From the NCBI RefSeq assembly GCF_013340845.1, contig NZ_AP020335.1:434001-498000 (forward strand): a stretch of 64,000 bases of DNA, read 5' to 3'. The notes under the pieces are model-generated. The model had not been told where the DNA came from, searched no databases, and saw only the letters and a list, made by a program, of their open reading frames with translations. The translations under genes and the position numbers were made by a program. Of the stretch, positions 46,849 through 56,494 are shown one piece after another; the stretch's first letter is position 1, and each line of letters starts with the position of its first letter. This stretch comes from Hydrogenovibrio marinus (lineage in GTDB: Bacteria > Pseudomonadota > Gammaproteobacteria > Thiomicrospirales > Thiomicrospiraceae).

Positions 46849-47436
46849 ATGAATGAGTTATCACTTTTAAATATCGCGATTTTGGCCGGCGCTTACCTGA
46901 TTGGTTCGCTGTCATCGGCGATTATTGTTTGTCGATTGATGGGGTTGGAAGATCCTCGAAAGAGCGGTTCCGGTAATCCGGGGGCAACCAACGTCAAGCG
47001 TCTTTATGGCACCAAGCCTGCTGCCATTACGCTAGCGGGCGATTTGTTGAAAGGTCTGATTCCTGTTGCTGTGGTAAACATGATGGGTATGCCGCCGGCA
47101 TTGGTGGTGACCGTTGGGTTTGCCGCATTTATCGGTCATCTTTATCCGGTGTTTTTTGGTTTTAAAGGTGGAAAAGGCGTGGCGACCATGTTGGGCGTGA
47201 TGTTCGGTTTGTCACCATTGATTGGTCTAGCCGTTGCTGGAACTTGGCTGTTTGTCGCCAAGGTATTGAAGATTTCTTCTATTTCGGCGTTGGTGGCAAC
47301 GCTATTGGCGCCACTTTATATTCACTTTATTTCTGGTGAGCCATCGTGGGTAGCTGTCACCATGATTATGACTTTAATTCTCTATTGGCGTCACCGTGCC
47401 AATATCATGCGATTGGTTCGCGGCGAAGAAAAGTAA
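46849..47436 (+). CDS. plsY: acyl-phosphate:glycerol-3-phosphate acyltransferase
   Basis: This 195-residue inner-membrane enzyme starts phospholipid synthesis. The three PlsY motifs are visible: LIGSLSSAIIVCR near residue 16, GSGNPGATNVKRLYGTK near 41, and GHLYPVFFGFKGGKGVATMLG near 98. I chose the ATG at 46849 by alignment with the family start; upstream in-frame starts lack support. Confidence 0.95.
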   Translation: MNELSLLNIAILAGAYLIGSLSSAIIVCRLMGLEDPRKSGSGNPGATNVKRLYGTKPAAITLAGDLLKGLIPVAVVNMMGMPPALVVTVGFAAFIGHLYPVFFGFKGGKGVATMLGVMFGLSPLIGLAVAGTWLFVAKVLKISSISALVATLLAPLYIHFISGEPSWVAVTMIMTLILYWRHRANIMRLVRGEEK

Positions 47437-47446
47437 TATTTGCCGT

Positions 47447-47526
47447 CCCCCAACCTGGTAGATTTTCTCACCTTACCCCTTCGGGCGGCGAGTGCTTTGT
47501 TTGATGAAAATCTGCCAGGTTGGGGG
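47447..47526. repeat. inverted pair of the dispersed repeat between plsY and tsaD
   Basis: A minus-oriented copy (CCCCCAACCTGGTAGATTTT, 47447-47466) and a plus-oriented copy (AAAATCTGCCAGGTTGGGGG, 47507-47526) are separated by 40 bp. The G/C ends face outward and the A/T tracts face the loop, the opposite of the pairs at 5585 and 10975. The stem would be 20 bp with one wobble. It lies between the ends of convergent genes but lacks the terminal T-run of an ordinary terminator. Confidence 0.85.
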
Positions 47527-47540
47527 TGAAGGTGAAAGAT

Positions 47541-48575
47541 TTAGATTGAAGACAGGTCTTCTAAATGCCATCGCGGACGACAAGCAAAGTTCAAGTCGTT
47601 GTGTTCTCCAGCATCCAATCGTTTAGCAGCAGCATAGGCAATCATTGCGCCGTTGTCAGTACAAAACTCTAGTCGAGGGTAAAAAGCTTCGCCTTTGCGT
47701 TTTGCCATGAGTGCATCCAGCTTTTTACGAATCTCACGGTTGGCGCTGACTCCGCCGGAAACAACTAAGCGATTCAAGCCTTCCTGCTCTAAAGCTCGTT
47801 TACATTTAATCGCTAAGGTTTCCGCCACCGAGATTTCAAACGCCCGGCAAATATCCGCTTTGGTTTGGTCGCTATCGTCACCTTGCTTTTTTGCGGCAAG
47901 CCAAGTATTTAAAGTGAAGGTTTTTAAACCACTGAAACTCATATCCAATCCTGGTCTGTCCACCATTGGTCTCGGGAAGATATAGCGCCCTGTTTCACCT
48001 CGCGTGGCAAGTTTGGAAACTTCAGGCCCGCCCGGGTAGCCTAAGCCAAGCATTTTTGCTGTTTTGTCAAAAGCTTCCCCAGCCGCATCATCCAATGTGT
48101 CGCCAAGCAGTTTGTATTGCCCTATGCCGTCCACACGGATAATCATGCTGTGTCCGCCGGAAATCAACAGGCAGACAAAAGGAAATTCCGGTTTGTTTTC
48201 TTCCAGCATAGGGGCAAGCAAATGGCCTTCCATGTGGTGAACGCCAACGGCAGGGATCTTCCAAGCATAAGCCAAGCTACGCGCAACTGCAGCGCCGGAC
48301 AAAAGAGCGCCCATCAATCCTGGACCAGCTGTATAGCCGATGCCGGTAATGTCTTTGGAGTCGATTTGCGCATCTTCAATGGTTTGATGAATCAACGGCA
48401 GGAGTTTACGAATGTGGTCACGAGAGGCAAGCTCCGGTACGACGCCGCCATATTCAGCATGAAGTTTAACTTGGCTATAAAGTGTATGTGCCAGTAAGCC
48501 TTTTTCTGAATGATATAGTGCGACACCGGTTTCGTCGCAGGAGCTTTCGATGCCAAGAGTAAGAGAAGGTTGCAT
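47541..48575 (-). CDS. tsaD: tRNA threonylcarbamoyladenosine transferase subunit TsaD
   Basis: This 344-residue ASKHA-fold enzyme transfers the threonylcarbamoyl group to A37 of tRNA with TsaB and Tsa[16 protein letters not shown] is at the N-terminus, [14 protein letters not shown] near residue 105 supplies metal histidines, and [10 protein letters not shown] is near 132. [10 protein letters not shown] lies near 182. It is divergent from rpsU, a widely conserved arrangement. Confidence 0.97.
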   Translation of the reverse strand: MQPSLTLGIESSCDETGVALYHSEKGLLAHTLYSQVKLHAEYGGVVPELASRDHIRKLLPLIHQTIEDAQIDSKDITGIGYTAGPGLMGALLSGAAVARSLAYAWKIPAVGVHHMEGHLLAPMLEENKPEFPFVCLLISGGHSMIIRVDGIGQYKLLGDTLDDAAGEAFDKTAKMLGLGYPGGPEVSKLATRGETGRYIFPRPMVDRPGLDMSFSGLKTFTLNTWLAAKKQGDDSDQTKADICRAFEISVAETLAIKCKRALEQEGLNRLVVSGGVSANREIRKKLDALMAKRKGEAFYPRLEFCTDNGAMIAYAAAKRLDAGEHNDLNFACRPRWHLEDLSSI

Positions 48576-48877
48576 AGTCTGCCGATAGAAAATTAACTGA
48601 AATTAAGTGGTTTTAGGTAGCAAGTGGCCCCGCTACTCTATTAAAATAAAAACGAATTTTACCAAATGCGAATCCGACAAGGCGCGAATTTAGATATTTG
48701 CTTGAAATTCCTTTGGTTTTCTATAAAAGTTTTTTCATGAAATTCATTTGCAAAAAGTGTTTCATAATTTTATAATTCGCGTTTCCCCGACTTTCGGCTG
48801 GGTTATCTATTGTTTAAATTAGGTAAATTAAGCCCGACGAGAAGTCCAACAAAGAATTTTTTAAGCAAGAGATTATT
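48576..48877 (+). promoter_or_regulatory. tsaD-rpsU divergent region with rpsU promoter
   Basis: TTGCAA at 48748-48753 and TATAAT at 48771-48776 are spaced by 17 bp. This gives an rpsU leader of about 95 nt, which has a weak GC-rich inverted segment around 48785-48805 and a complementary GCCCGACGAG at 48832-48841. AAGCAAGAG precedes the rpsU ATG. The part before 48740 shows nothing recognisable. Confidence 0.65.
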
Positions 48878-49093
48878 ATGCCAAGCGTAAAAGTTAGAGA
48901 TACAGAACCATTTGACGTTGCACTACGTCGTTTTAAGCGTGCTTGCGAAAAAGCAGGTGTTTTGACTGAGTCACGTAAGCGTGAATTCTACGAAAAGCCA
49001 ACTTGGGCTAAAAAACGTATGAAGGCTGCTGCAGTTAAACGTCTTGCAAAGCGTTTGTCTCGCGAAAACCGTCGTACTACACGTCTATATTAA
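48878..49093 (+). CDS. rpsU: 30S ribosomal protein S21
   Basis: This is a 71-residue basic protein, the full S21 length. [19 protein letters not shown] and [10 protein letters not shown]-like segments ([18 protein letters not shown]) are family signatures. It heads the macromolecular-synthesis cluster rpsU-yqeY-dnaG-rpoD. Confidence 0.98.
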   Translation: MPSVKVRDTEPFDVALRRFKRACEKAGVLTESRKREFYEKPTWAKKRMKAAAVKRLAKRLSRENRRTTRLY

Positions 49094-49129
49094 TTTGATT
49101 TGCCTATAATAGATTCGGTAAGTTAGTTA

Positions 49130-49582
49130 ATGTCGAGTGAAATCAAAGCCAATCTGACTTCAGAAATGAAGGCAGCGATGAAGGCTAAAGAAAAAGAGCG
49201 TCTTACGGTTATCCGTTCCATGCTTGCAGCAATCAAGCAAGTTGAAGTAGATAATCAGACTACAGTAGATGACGATGCCGAAATTTTGCCAATCTTGGAC
49301 AAAATGCTTAAGCAACGTCGTGATTCTCAACAGCAATATATGGATGCTGGGCGTCCTGAGCTTGCAGAGCAAGAAGCTTTTGAGATGACTGTCATTCAAT
49401 CCTTCCTGCCTAGCCCTTTGACTGAAGATGAAATTTCAGGGTTGATTGACGAAGCAGTAGCACAAACCGGTGCCGCTTCGATGCAGGACATGGGTAAAGT
49501 CATGGGGTTGTTGAAACCTAAGATGCAAGGCCGTGCAGATATGGCAGAAGTGAGTAAGTTGATTAAAGCAAAACTCGCCTAA
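49130..49582 (+). CDS. yqeY: GatB/YqeY domain protein
   Basis: This 150-residue stand-alone YqeY protein resembles the tail domain of GatB. LTSEMKAAMKAKEKERLTVI lies near the start, QRRDSQQQYMDAGRPELAEQE in the middle and DMGKVMGLLKPKMQGRADMA near 122. A role in tRNA-dependent amidation or translation is presumed. It sits between rpsU and dnaG, as in many proteobacteria, and is followed by a strong terminator. Confidence 0.95.
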   Translation: MSSEIKANLTSEMKAAMKAKEKERLTVIRSMLAAIKQVEVDNQTTVDDDAEILPILDKMLKQRRDSQQQYMDAGRPELAEQEAFEMTVIQSFLPSPLTEDEISGLIDEAVAQTGAASMQDMGKVMGLLKPKMQGRADMAEVSKLIKAKLA

Positions 49583-49613
49583 TCGCTGGCAGACTGAAAT
49601 TGATTTCATCTCG

Positions 49614-49646
49614 AAAAACCCGATAGTGAAAACTGTCGGGTTTTTT
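49614..49646 (+). terminator. intrinsic terminator after yqeY
   Basis: AAAAACCCGATAGT (49614-49627) pairs with ACTGTCGGGTTTTTT (49632-49646) around a tight loop, followed by a T-run. dnaG thus probably has its own promoter or relies on read-through. Confidence 0.85.
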
Positions 49647-49699
49647 GCGTTTTAGGGGCTGTGTATTTTTCTGTGGATAAGGTGTGAACGAGACGGCTG

Positions 49700-51478
49700 A
49701 TGGCTCAATCAAATAAAGGAAGTATCCCACGTTCGTTTATCGAAGATTTGCTTGCGCGCAGTGACATTGTGCAAGTGATTAACCAGCGTGTGCCTCTAAA
49801 AAAGGCGGGAACGACCTATAAGGCCTGTTGTCCATTTCATAGTGAAAAAACACCTTCGTTCAACGTTAATCCACAAAAACAGTTTTACCATTGCTTCGGT
49901 TGCGGCGCGAGCGGCGACTCCTTGAAGTTTTTGATGGAGTACGACGGACTAAGCTTTATTGAAGCGGTTGAGCAGCTTGCGGCAATGTCGGGTATGGAAG
50001 TGCCGAGAGAAAAGCTCACCCCAAAGCAACAAGAGCAGCAGCAGAAAACCAAAGATTTGTATGATGTGACCTTTGCGGTCGCCAAATATTATCGCTCTCA
50101 ACTTCGCTCCCATCCTATGTCGGAACAGGCAAAGGCTTATCTTAAATCTCGCGGGTTAACTTCCGAAATCGCAAAAGAATTTGTCATCGGCTATGCGCCA
50201 GACGGATGGGATAACTTGGTTTCTGGTCTGCATGCAGATGAAGCCATGAAAGCCCAGTTGGTTGAGACCGGGATGTTGGTGAAAAAAGACAATGGTCGTG
50301 TTTATGATCGTTTTCGTAACCGTATCATGTTTCCAATCCGCGACGGGCGTGGTCGCGTCATTGCCTTCGGTGGAAGGATTATCAATCCTGAAGATCAACC
50401 AAAATATCTGAATTCTCCCGAAACCTCTATTTTTCATAAAACCTATACCCTTTACGGTTTGTACGAGATGCGTCAATCACGCCAAGCGTTCAACAATGTT
50501 TTGGTTGTTGAAGGTTATATGGATGTTGTTGCCTTGGCACAGTTTGGTATTCGTAATGCGGTGGCAACGCTAGGAACGGCAATTACAGCTGAGCATTTGG
50601 ATATCCTTTTCCGTCAAGTGGATGATGTTGTTTTCTGTTTTGATGGTGATGAGGCCGGTAAAAAAGCCGCATGGAAGGCTTTGGAACTTGCGCTGCCGTT
50701 GTTGACTGAAACCCGTACGGTGAAGTTCCTGTTTTTGGATCAGGGGGAAGATCCGGATTCAACCGTCAGAAAAGAAGGGGTGGAAGGCTTTCAGCGACGA
50801 GTGACTCAATCCATGTCTATTTCCACATTCTTGTTTAATGGTCTTGAGGCAAAGCTTTCCATGCCGATATCTACTATTGAGGGGCAGCAGCAATTGATTT
50901 CGCTGTCAAAACCTTATATAGCACAAGCACAAGCTGCCATGCCGGACTTGCTGACAAAAGTGCTGTCGGAGAGGGTGGATTTACCAGTGTGGCGTTTGGG
51001 GCAAATTATGGGGCTACGCCTTGCCTCTACCCAAAAGAATCGAGATAAAAAGCCGGTTGAAATAACTAAGCTAAAAGCCAAGAGTATTGTGCTACAGATG
51101 TTTGCAGTGCTTTTCGAAAGACCGAGCTGGGGCAAGGTATTTGATGATGACTTTATGGCATTATTAACGGGGTCAGAAAATGCAGAGTTTCGTTTTTTTG
51201 CACGAGCCTTGTCAGTGCTGAAGGAAAATGGCTATTTGCTGGAATCTTGGGAGCGGTGGTTTTCTGATGCCAAGCGAGTCAAAGTGCTGGAGCAAATTAG
51301 AGCGATACCACTGAATGACGATGACGAATTTTTAAGCTCTTTGTATGAGCAGATAGCAATGCAAATTACCAATGAGCTGACAAGTGAGAGTGCGTTGAAA
51401 AAAACCACACCGGAAAATGTCGGGGATATGGATGCTTTGAGCGCTTGGTTCGAGTTGCAAAAATCCATTAAAAAATAA
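49700..51478 (+). CDS. dnaG: DNA primase
   Basis: This 592-residue primase makes RNA primers for replication. The N-terminal zinc finger (CCPFHSEKTPSFNVNPQKQ, then YHCFGCGASGD) begins near residue 40. The RNA polymerase core includes GRVIAFGGRII near 218, and the TOPRIM motif VVEGYMDVVALAQFG is near 267 with FCFDGDEAGKKAAW near 310. The C-terminal helicase-binding region is helical. Its place between yqeY and rpoD is classic. Confidence 0.97.
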   Translation: MAQSNKGSIPRSFIEDLLARSDIVQVINQRVPLKKAGTTYKACCPFHSEKTPSFNVNPQKQFYHCFGCGASGDSLKFLMEYDGLSFIEAVEQLAAMSGMEVPREKLTPKQQEQQQKTKDLYDVTFAVAKYYRSQLRSHPMSEQAKAYLKSRGLTSEIAKEFVIGYAPDGWDNLVSGLHADEAMKAQLVETGMLVKKDNGRVYDRFRNRIMFPIRDGRGRVIAFGGRIINPEDQPKYLNSPETSIFHKTYTLYGLYEMRQSRQAFNNVLVVEGYMDVVALAQFGIRNAVATLGTAITAEHLDILFRQVDDVVFCFDGDEAGKKAAWKALELALPLLTETRTVKFLFLDQGEDPDSTVRKEGVEGFQRRVTQSMSISTFLFNGLEAKLSMPISTIEGQQQLISLSKPYIAQAQAAMPDLLTKVLSERVDLPVWRLGQIMGLRLASTQKNRDKKPVEITKLKAKSIVLQMFAVLFERPSWGKVFDDDFMALLTGSENAEFRFFARALSVLKENGYLLESWERWFSDAKRVKVLEQIRAIPLNDDDEFLSSLYEQIAMQITNELTSESALKKTTPENVGDMDALSAWFELQKSIKK

Positions 51479-51658
51479 ATTTAACTTGAATAATGCGTTT
51501 GCCGTCCCTACATAAAGAGGCGACAAATCTATAAAAATTAAGATCTTATTGGTACAAAAGTTTAAATTTATCTAAAAATTTTTAGTATAATTTGCGGTCT
51601 TGTTTTTTCTGGGTGGTTTCCGGATAACGGGGCTTTGGCGCAATAAATTGGGGCAAAC

Positions 51659-53443
51659 ATGACTAGAGTAGAAAGAAAGCAGCAATTAATCGATCTGATT
51701 GAAAGAGCAAAAGAATTAGGGTACTTGACCTTTTCTGATGTAAACGATGTTTTGCCTGATGATATTGAAGAAGACCAATTAGGCCAAGTCCTAACAATCC
51801 TGCGTGATTTCGGAATCCAATTATTCGATTCTGCGCCTGATTCTGATGAGTTATTGACAAAAGAAGGCGAGACTTTCGACGATGCTGCAGCTGAAGCAGC
51901 GATTCTGGCGTTGGCGGAAGTGGATGCAGAGTTCGGTCGTACCACTGATCCTGTTCGTATGTACATGCGTGAAATGGGGTCGGTTGAGCTTTTGACTCGC
52001 CAAGGCGAAGTTGAGATTGCCAAGCGTATTGAAAACGGCATCCGTGATATGTTGGCGTCCATGGCGCTTTACCCAGCAATGGCAACGGATCTTTTAGACT
52101 CTTTCGGTAAAATTGACGATGGTGAAGGTAAAATCGCTGACTTGATTCAAGGGTTTGTTCGTCCTGCAGATTTGGTTGATATTCCTGTTGAAGAGCTGTC
52201 TCCAGACAATGATTCTGGTGAGCCAAAAGAAGACGGGATTGACCAAGAAGAGTTGGATACATTTTTGGCGAACCTTGGTAAGCTAAACGAAGAAGTCTTG
52301 AAGCTTGAAGAGAAAAACGGCTATAACGACAAGAAATCCGTAGCCAAGCGTGCTGAGCTGGTTGAAATGATGGCGTCTGTGAAGCTATCACCAGTTTTCG
52401 TAAACCGTATTATTAAATCTATTAAATCCCGTATTTCTTCTATTCGTGAACAAGAACGTAATATCGTTAACTTGGTCATGCGTGAAATAGGTGTACCACG
52501 TCCTAAGTTCCTGGAAGCTTTTGTTGGTTCGGAAACGGATTACACAATTGTTGATCGTTTAATCGAATCATTCCCTGAGAAATCCGAAAAGCTTGAAGCT
52601 TCTCGTGCGGATATTAAGCGTGCGCAAAAACGATTGGCGATGATTGAAAAATCTGAAAAGATGCCAATCAACCTGTTCAAAGACACCTACAAAAACCTAA
52701 GTAAATTTGAAAGTCAGGCTCGCGTTGCAAAACGTGAGATGATCGAAGCTAACTTGCGTTTGGTAATCTCTATCGCTAAAAAATACACTAACCGTGGTTT
52801 GCAGTTCCTAGATTTGATTCAGGAAGGGAATATCGGGTTGATGAAAGCGGTTGAGAAGTTTGAATACCGTCGTGGTTATAAGTTCTCGACTTATGCGACT
52901 TGGTGGATTCGTCAGGCGATTACACGTTCTATCGCTGACCAAGCAAGAACTATCCGTATTCCGGTTCATATGATTGAAACCATCAACAAGCTGAACCGCA
53001 TTCAAAGACAGTTGTTGCAAAAAATGGGTAGAGAACCGACTCCAGAAGAGTTGGCAGAAGAAATGGAAATGCCAGAAGATAAGGTTCGCAAAGTGATGAA
53101 AATCGCCAAAGAACCGATTTCTATGGAAACGCCTGTTGGGGATGATGAAGATTCTTCTTTGGGAGACTTTATCGAGGACTCAAATATCCTTTCTCCACAA
53201 GATTCTGCAGACTTGGAAGGTATGGGGGAAACCGTGCGTGAAATGCTAAGCACCTTAACGCCTCGCGAAGCGAAGGTATTGAGAATGCGTTTCGGATTAG
53301 GTATGAATACTGACCACACTTTGGAAGAAGTTGGTAAGCAGTTTGATGTAACGCGTGAGCGTATTCGTCAGATTGAAGCAAAAGCTTTGCGTAAACTTCG
53401 TCACCCAAGCCGTGCGGAACGTTTGAAAAGTTTCCTAGACTAG
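51659..53443 (+). CDS. rpoD: primary sigma factor RpoD (sigma-70)
   Basis: This 594-residue housekeeping sigma factor has region 1.1 at the N-terminus, an acidic non-conserved insert (about 150-220), and region 2 ([20 protein letters not shown], then [14 protein letters not shown] near 408). Region 3 and region 4 follow, with [20 protein letters not shown] near 565 recognising the -35 element. A TATAAT box at 51596-51601 lies about 58 bp before the ATG, so it likely has its own promoter. Confidence 0.98.
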   Translation: MTRVERKQQLIDLIERAKELGYLTFSDVNDVLPDDIEEDQLGQVLTILRDFGIQLFDSAPDSDELLTKEGETFDDAAAEAAILALAEVDAEFGRTTDPVRMYMREMGSVELLTRQGEVEIAKRIENGIRDMLASMALYPAMATDLLDSFGKIDDGEGKIADLIQGFVRPADLVDIPVEELSPDNDSGEPKEDGIDQEELDTFLANLGKLNEEVLKLEEKNGYNDKKSVAKRAELVEMMASVKLSPVFVNRIIKSIKSRISSIREQERNIVNLVMREIGVPRPKFLEAFVGSETDYTIVDRLIESFPEKSEKLEASRADIKRAQKRLAMIEKSEKMPINLFKDTYKNLSKFESQARVAKREMIEANLRLVISIAKKYTNRGLQFLDLIQEGNIGLMKAVEKFEYRRGYKFSTYATWWIRQAITRSIADQARTIRIPVHMIETINKLNRIQRQLLQKMGREPTPEELAEEMEMPEDKVRKVMKIAKEPISMETPVGDDEDSSLGDFIEDSNILSPQDSADLEGMGETVREMLSTLTPREAKVLRMRFGLGMNTDHTLEEVGKQFDVTRERIRQIEAKALRKLRHPSRAERLKSFLD

Positions 53444-53475
53444 CCAAAAAGTCTTACGGTGTCTTTATATATGCA

Positions 53476-53481
53476 TATAAT
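53476..53481 (+). promoter_or_regulatory. -10 box of tRNA-Ile2
   Basis: TATAAT at 53476-53481 lies about 43 bp before the tRNA, with a poor -35 region (CTTACG at 53453-53458, 17-bp spacer). It is immediately downstream of the rpoD stop. Confidence 0.45.
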
Positions 53482-53523
53482 AGGCACCGCTCAAAACCCG
53501 TTCTAGGGTTCACTTCTTATCTC

Positions 53524-53600
53524 GCCTCCTTAGCTCAGTTGGTTAGAGCACCCGACTCATAATCGGTAGGTCCTGTGTTCAAGTCACAGAGGAGGCACCA
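53524..53600 (+). tRNA. tRNA-Ile2(CAU)
   Basis: Acceptor arms GCCTCCT and AGGAGGC pair, the discriminator is A and CCA is encoded. The anticodon arm is CCCGA-CTCATAA-TCGGT (CAU). I call isoleucine (C34 later modified to lysidine by TilS) rather than methionine because the body resembles ileX-type tRNAs. The rpoD neighbourhood is also where Escherichia coli carries ileX. The accessory island begins right after it. Confidence 0.75.
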
Positions 53601-53724
53601 TTTATTTCCTTGTAAAACAATGGATTATGTTTTTTTCAGTATTGATGTGCTTTATGAAATAATGAATTTTTAAATTTTTGTAGCATATATGTAGCGTTAT
53701 ATTTATTGATGTTTGCGTAATAAA

Positions 53725-56163
53725 TTATCCATTTCGTTTTTTCTGTACCCATTTATGATAAGGGTCACTCCCAAGATAAATAGCTAATGTAGAATCTGAC
53801 AAAGATTCAAACTCACGAGTTGAATGATATTGTGCGTGATTACTCCATGGCTCACCAAGGCTTTCCCATTTGTGCTGAAGAAACTCAGTGAATAATTCTA
53901 TGCCTGTTAACAATATTACCCAATGTTTAGGCCTGGAATCTTTAGGAGTTCCTCTAGACCATTCAACAAAGTCACGTAAGCGTGCTTTCTCGGCTTCAGA
54001 AAAACCATCTTTGAGTACACTAATCACGATTATTGAATTTGGGAGCAGGCTTGCTGTTTTTTTCATTTTATTTAGGTCGTCGTCTTTTACGATGTCTTCA
54101 CCAAAAGACTTGGCCTCTCCAATAATCAACCGTGGTTCACCATAGGTATCAAAGCGCTTTTCTTGAGGCACCCATAGTGCAAAATCAATTTCAGCTTTTT
54201 GTCCACCATTGTGTGTTAATTCCAGAGCTGTAGAAAAACTACTTGGGAAGTCATCAGTAGTCTTGAATGCAAAAAATCTAATGGTAAGTAAGGTAGTGTA
54301 GGCCCCTTGAGCATAATCTGGTAAAGAAAATGGGCCTATAACTCGGTATTTCCAATTTTGATTATTTGGTTTTAAATTACCCTGAGGAAATTTATACTCT
54401 TTCAAGCACCTTTGGCAGCGCAGGTTATAAGATAGTTCATCTAATCCATGCCAGTTTTTAGAACCGCAATGCTCACATTCGGATTCAATACCAACTTGAA
54501 TGATATTGCGATCAATATAGTGAGGAAGTTGCAGCATTTTGTGAAATCCACTTTCTTGCTTGCGCTTAGTTAACGCATGCCACTGAGAAACAGATGCTGA
54601 TTTGCCTTCAAAAATTTCTTCGATTGTGTCGCCGTTTTCAGCATTTGTTCGTTTTCTGGTACTGGTAGCGTGCTTGTTGATGAATTGAATGGTATCTTTA
54701 TCATCGATTAAAAAAAGTCCCCAAAAACCGCGAAGACTATTTAGCATTTGTTTTGCGATGCGACCAGCCTCAGACAGCTTGATTTCGATGTTTAAACGTT
54801 TAAACCAGCTTGAAAATGCATGTTCATTGCTGATAAATGAAATGTAGTCACTTTCAGACTTATAGTCTTGGAGAAAAACCCATCCTTCTCTCCCGCATGA
54901 AAAAGAACTAATTCCAGTTAATGGCCAGCTTTTGTCAAAAGTGTTGAATGGCAAGCTCAGAGCTATATCTGAATCACCACTATCATATGTTGAAGATATT
55001 TGTATGACATTTGCCCAGCGCCTTCTTGAGCTACTGTATCGCTGCGAAAAGTGGGGGGTTAATGAATTGAATACACCTGTCAGGGATTTATTTTTTAATT
55101 CTATTTTTTGATTGGAGCTTTTTGAGGTTACTCGTGCCCTTTCGGGTTGAGTAATAAAGGTGTTTTGATAATTAACATTCCAGAGTTCTGTTCGAAACAA
55201 TTTGCAAACAAAAGAGCCTTGAGGAAGATTTTGAAAAAAAGGTATTATTATCGCGTTAAATTGATCTTCAGAAATTGATCCTGCTTTTTCAATAGTTACA
55301 TGGTGCATAACTCCATTATTATTTCCTCTTAATGGCCTATGGTAGTCTTTAATAAAATTTTCAAGTGATTCAGTTAATTCAGGTAGCCACTCTATTGGAA
55401 CCGGGTAAACTGGACTAGGAAGGGTTCTTAAATTCCAGAAATCTATAATATCTCTATTGTTATGAGGATCTAATATATAAATTACTGCATCGTCATTCCA
55501 GGATCTAAATGTTTCTAAGTGTTTTTTTGTTACGGAAAATGGGGTTTCAAAATTATCAGAGTATAATTTTTTCCACAATTCAGGAGTAAATTTAACTTTT
55601 TGTGGATGGAAGACATCGAGATAGGATTGTTTGAAGTGATTGGCGTTTTCGTCCTTTGGATAACAACCTATGCAAGCTTCTGAAAATAAATTTTCATTTG
55701 AAGGGTAAATGGCTGGGAAGTCATCTCTAAGTTGAAATCTTCGTTCTGAAGCGTAGATATCTTCTAGGATGTCTGTTATTGATTGGCCTAATTGAGGTTC
55801 AAACGTGTCTCCTAATTCATTTTGAAGAAACTCGTTCAAGGAAACTACATCTCTTTCGAATCTTGGAGAGTTTCTAAATGCTTCTAGTCCAGCCTTTTCT
55901 AATAGACCTTCTTCACATTCTACGTATACATCAGGCTCAAAAAAATTGATATACCCCTGAAATATTTCTTTTTTTGATTTTCTAAAATCTGTTTTCCATT
56001 CCTTTGGAGTTCTGTTGTAAACAGGAATTATGGGGTTGTAGATTCCCCCCCAAAGGCAGGCGTTTAGCCTCATTATCTGTCTTAATGATTTTTTATCTGA
56101 AGGGTTAACCAAGAAACCAATTCTTGTAGGTCGTAATCTGATTTGAGCGTTTAATTCTGTCAT
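53725..56163 (-). CDS. large unknown protein with zinc ribbon and PD-(D/E)XK-like end
   Basis: The 812-residue protein is not one I can name. The N-terminus (PTRIGFLVNPSDKKSLRQIM, then CLWGGIYNPIIPVYN) looks like a conserved domain. Near residues 560-585 four cysteines (CEHCG and CQRC) fit a zinc ribbon. The last 170 residues have EIDFALW (Asp about 659) and LIIGEAKS (Glu and Lys about 684 and 686), spaced and shaped like a PD-(D/E)XK nuclease active site. A nuclease with possible defence or element-maintenance role is an inference. It is the last gene of the minus-strand island, next to tRNA-Ile2, and appears intact. Confidence 0.65.
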   Translation of the reverse strand: MTELNAQIRLRPTRIGFLVNPSDKKSLRQIMRLNACLWGGIYNPIIPVYNRTPKEWKTDFRKSKKEIFQGYINFFEPDVYVECEEGLLEKAGLEAFRNSPRFERDVVSLNEFLQNELGDTFEPQLGQSITDILEDIYASERRFQLRDDFPAIYPSNENLFSEACIGCYPKDENANHFKQSYLDVFHPQKVKFTPELWKKLYSDNFETPFSVTKKHLETFRSWNDDAVIYILDPHNNRDIIDFWNLRTLPSPVYPVPIEWLPELTESLENFIKDYHRPLRGNNNGVMHHVTIEKAGSISEDQFNAIIIPFFQNLPQGSFVCKLFRTELWNVNYQNTFITQPERARVTSKSSNQKIELKNKSLTGVFNSLTPHFSQRYSSSRRRWANVIQISSTYDSGDSDIALSLPFNTFDKSWPLTGISSFSCGREGWVFLQDYKSESDYISFISNEHAFSSWFKRLNIEIKLSEAGRIAKQMLNSLRGFWGLFLIDDKDTIQFINKHATSTRKRTNAENGDTIEEIFEGKSASVSQWHALTKRKQESGFHKMLQLPHYIDRNIIQVGIESECEHCGSKNWHGLDELSYNLRCQRCLKEYKFPQGNLKPNNQNWKYRVIGPFSLPDYAQGAYTTLLTIRFFAFKTTDDFPSSFSTALELTHNGGQKAEIDFALWVPQEKRFDTYGEPRLIIGEAKSFGEDIVKDDDLNKMKKTASLLPNSIIVISVLKDGFSEAEKARLRDFVEWSRGTPKDSRPKHWVILLTGIELFTEFLQHKWESLGEPWSNHAQYHSTREFESLSDSTLAIYLGSDPYHKWVQKKRNG

Positions 56164-56271
56164 TTACAATTCTGCTCTATTAAGTTTTGAGTTTGTAAAG
56201 AAGTCAAAAGAAATTTTGTGGTTTCAATATTTGGCTTTAAAAAAACATTGATGAATTGAATTTAAATGAAC

Positions 56272-56379
56272 TTAGGCTAGCGGTCCTGCCGAGGCCAAGA
56301 TGCTTGCAAACAGCGCCAATGTAACGTCTGCTATTGCAGATACAACATATTTAACGTGGTTTAATGCGTTTTTGTCCAT
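56272..56379 (-). CDS. 35-residue hydrophobic peptide
   Basis: The ATG at 56379 is preceded by a very strong ribosome binding site (AAGGGGGGTGA, 5 nt spacing), which favours this short form over an 82-codon frame starting at 56520. The peptide has a short charged head (MDKNALNHVK) and a continuous hydrophobic, alanine-rich remainder with no charge except one Asp (YVVSAIADVTLALF and onward). It could be a small membrane protein, a coat-like peptide or a toxin. None can be chosen from sequence alone. It lies between the replication gene and the 812-residue gene. Confidence 0.55.
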   Translation of the reverse strand: MDKNALNHVKYVVSAIADVTLALFASILASAGPLA

Positions 56380-56494
56380 ATTGTCACCCCCCTTATCAGG
56401 ATTTTGGCCTGATTCCAATGTTGTTAGCAATAAGTTTTTTATGTATAAAAAAATTATCAACAAAAAGATGGCAACTGAGGACAAGGCAACTATG

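Noticed and set aside
53601-53724. dif-like or attachment site in the AT-rich gap after tRNA-Ile2 (GTAGCATATATGTAGC)
   Set aside because: It does not match the XerC/XerD site pattern and no second copy was found in the window.
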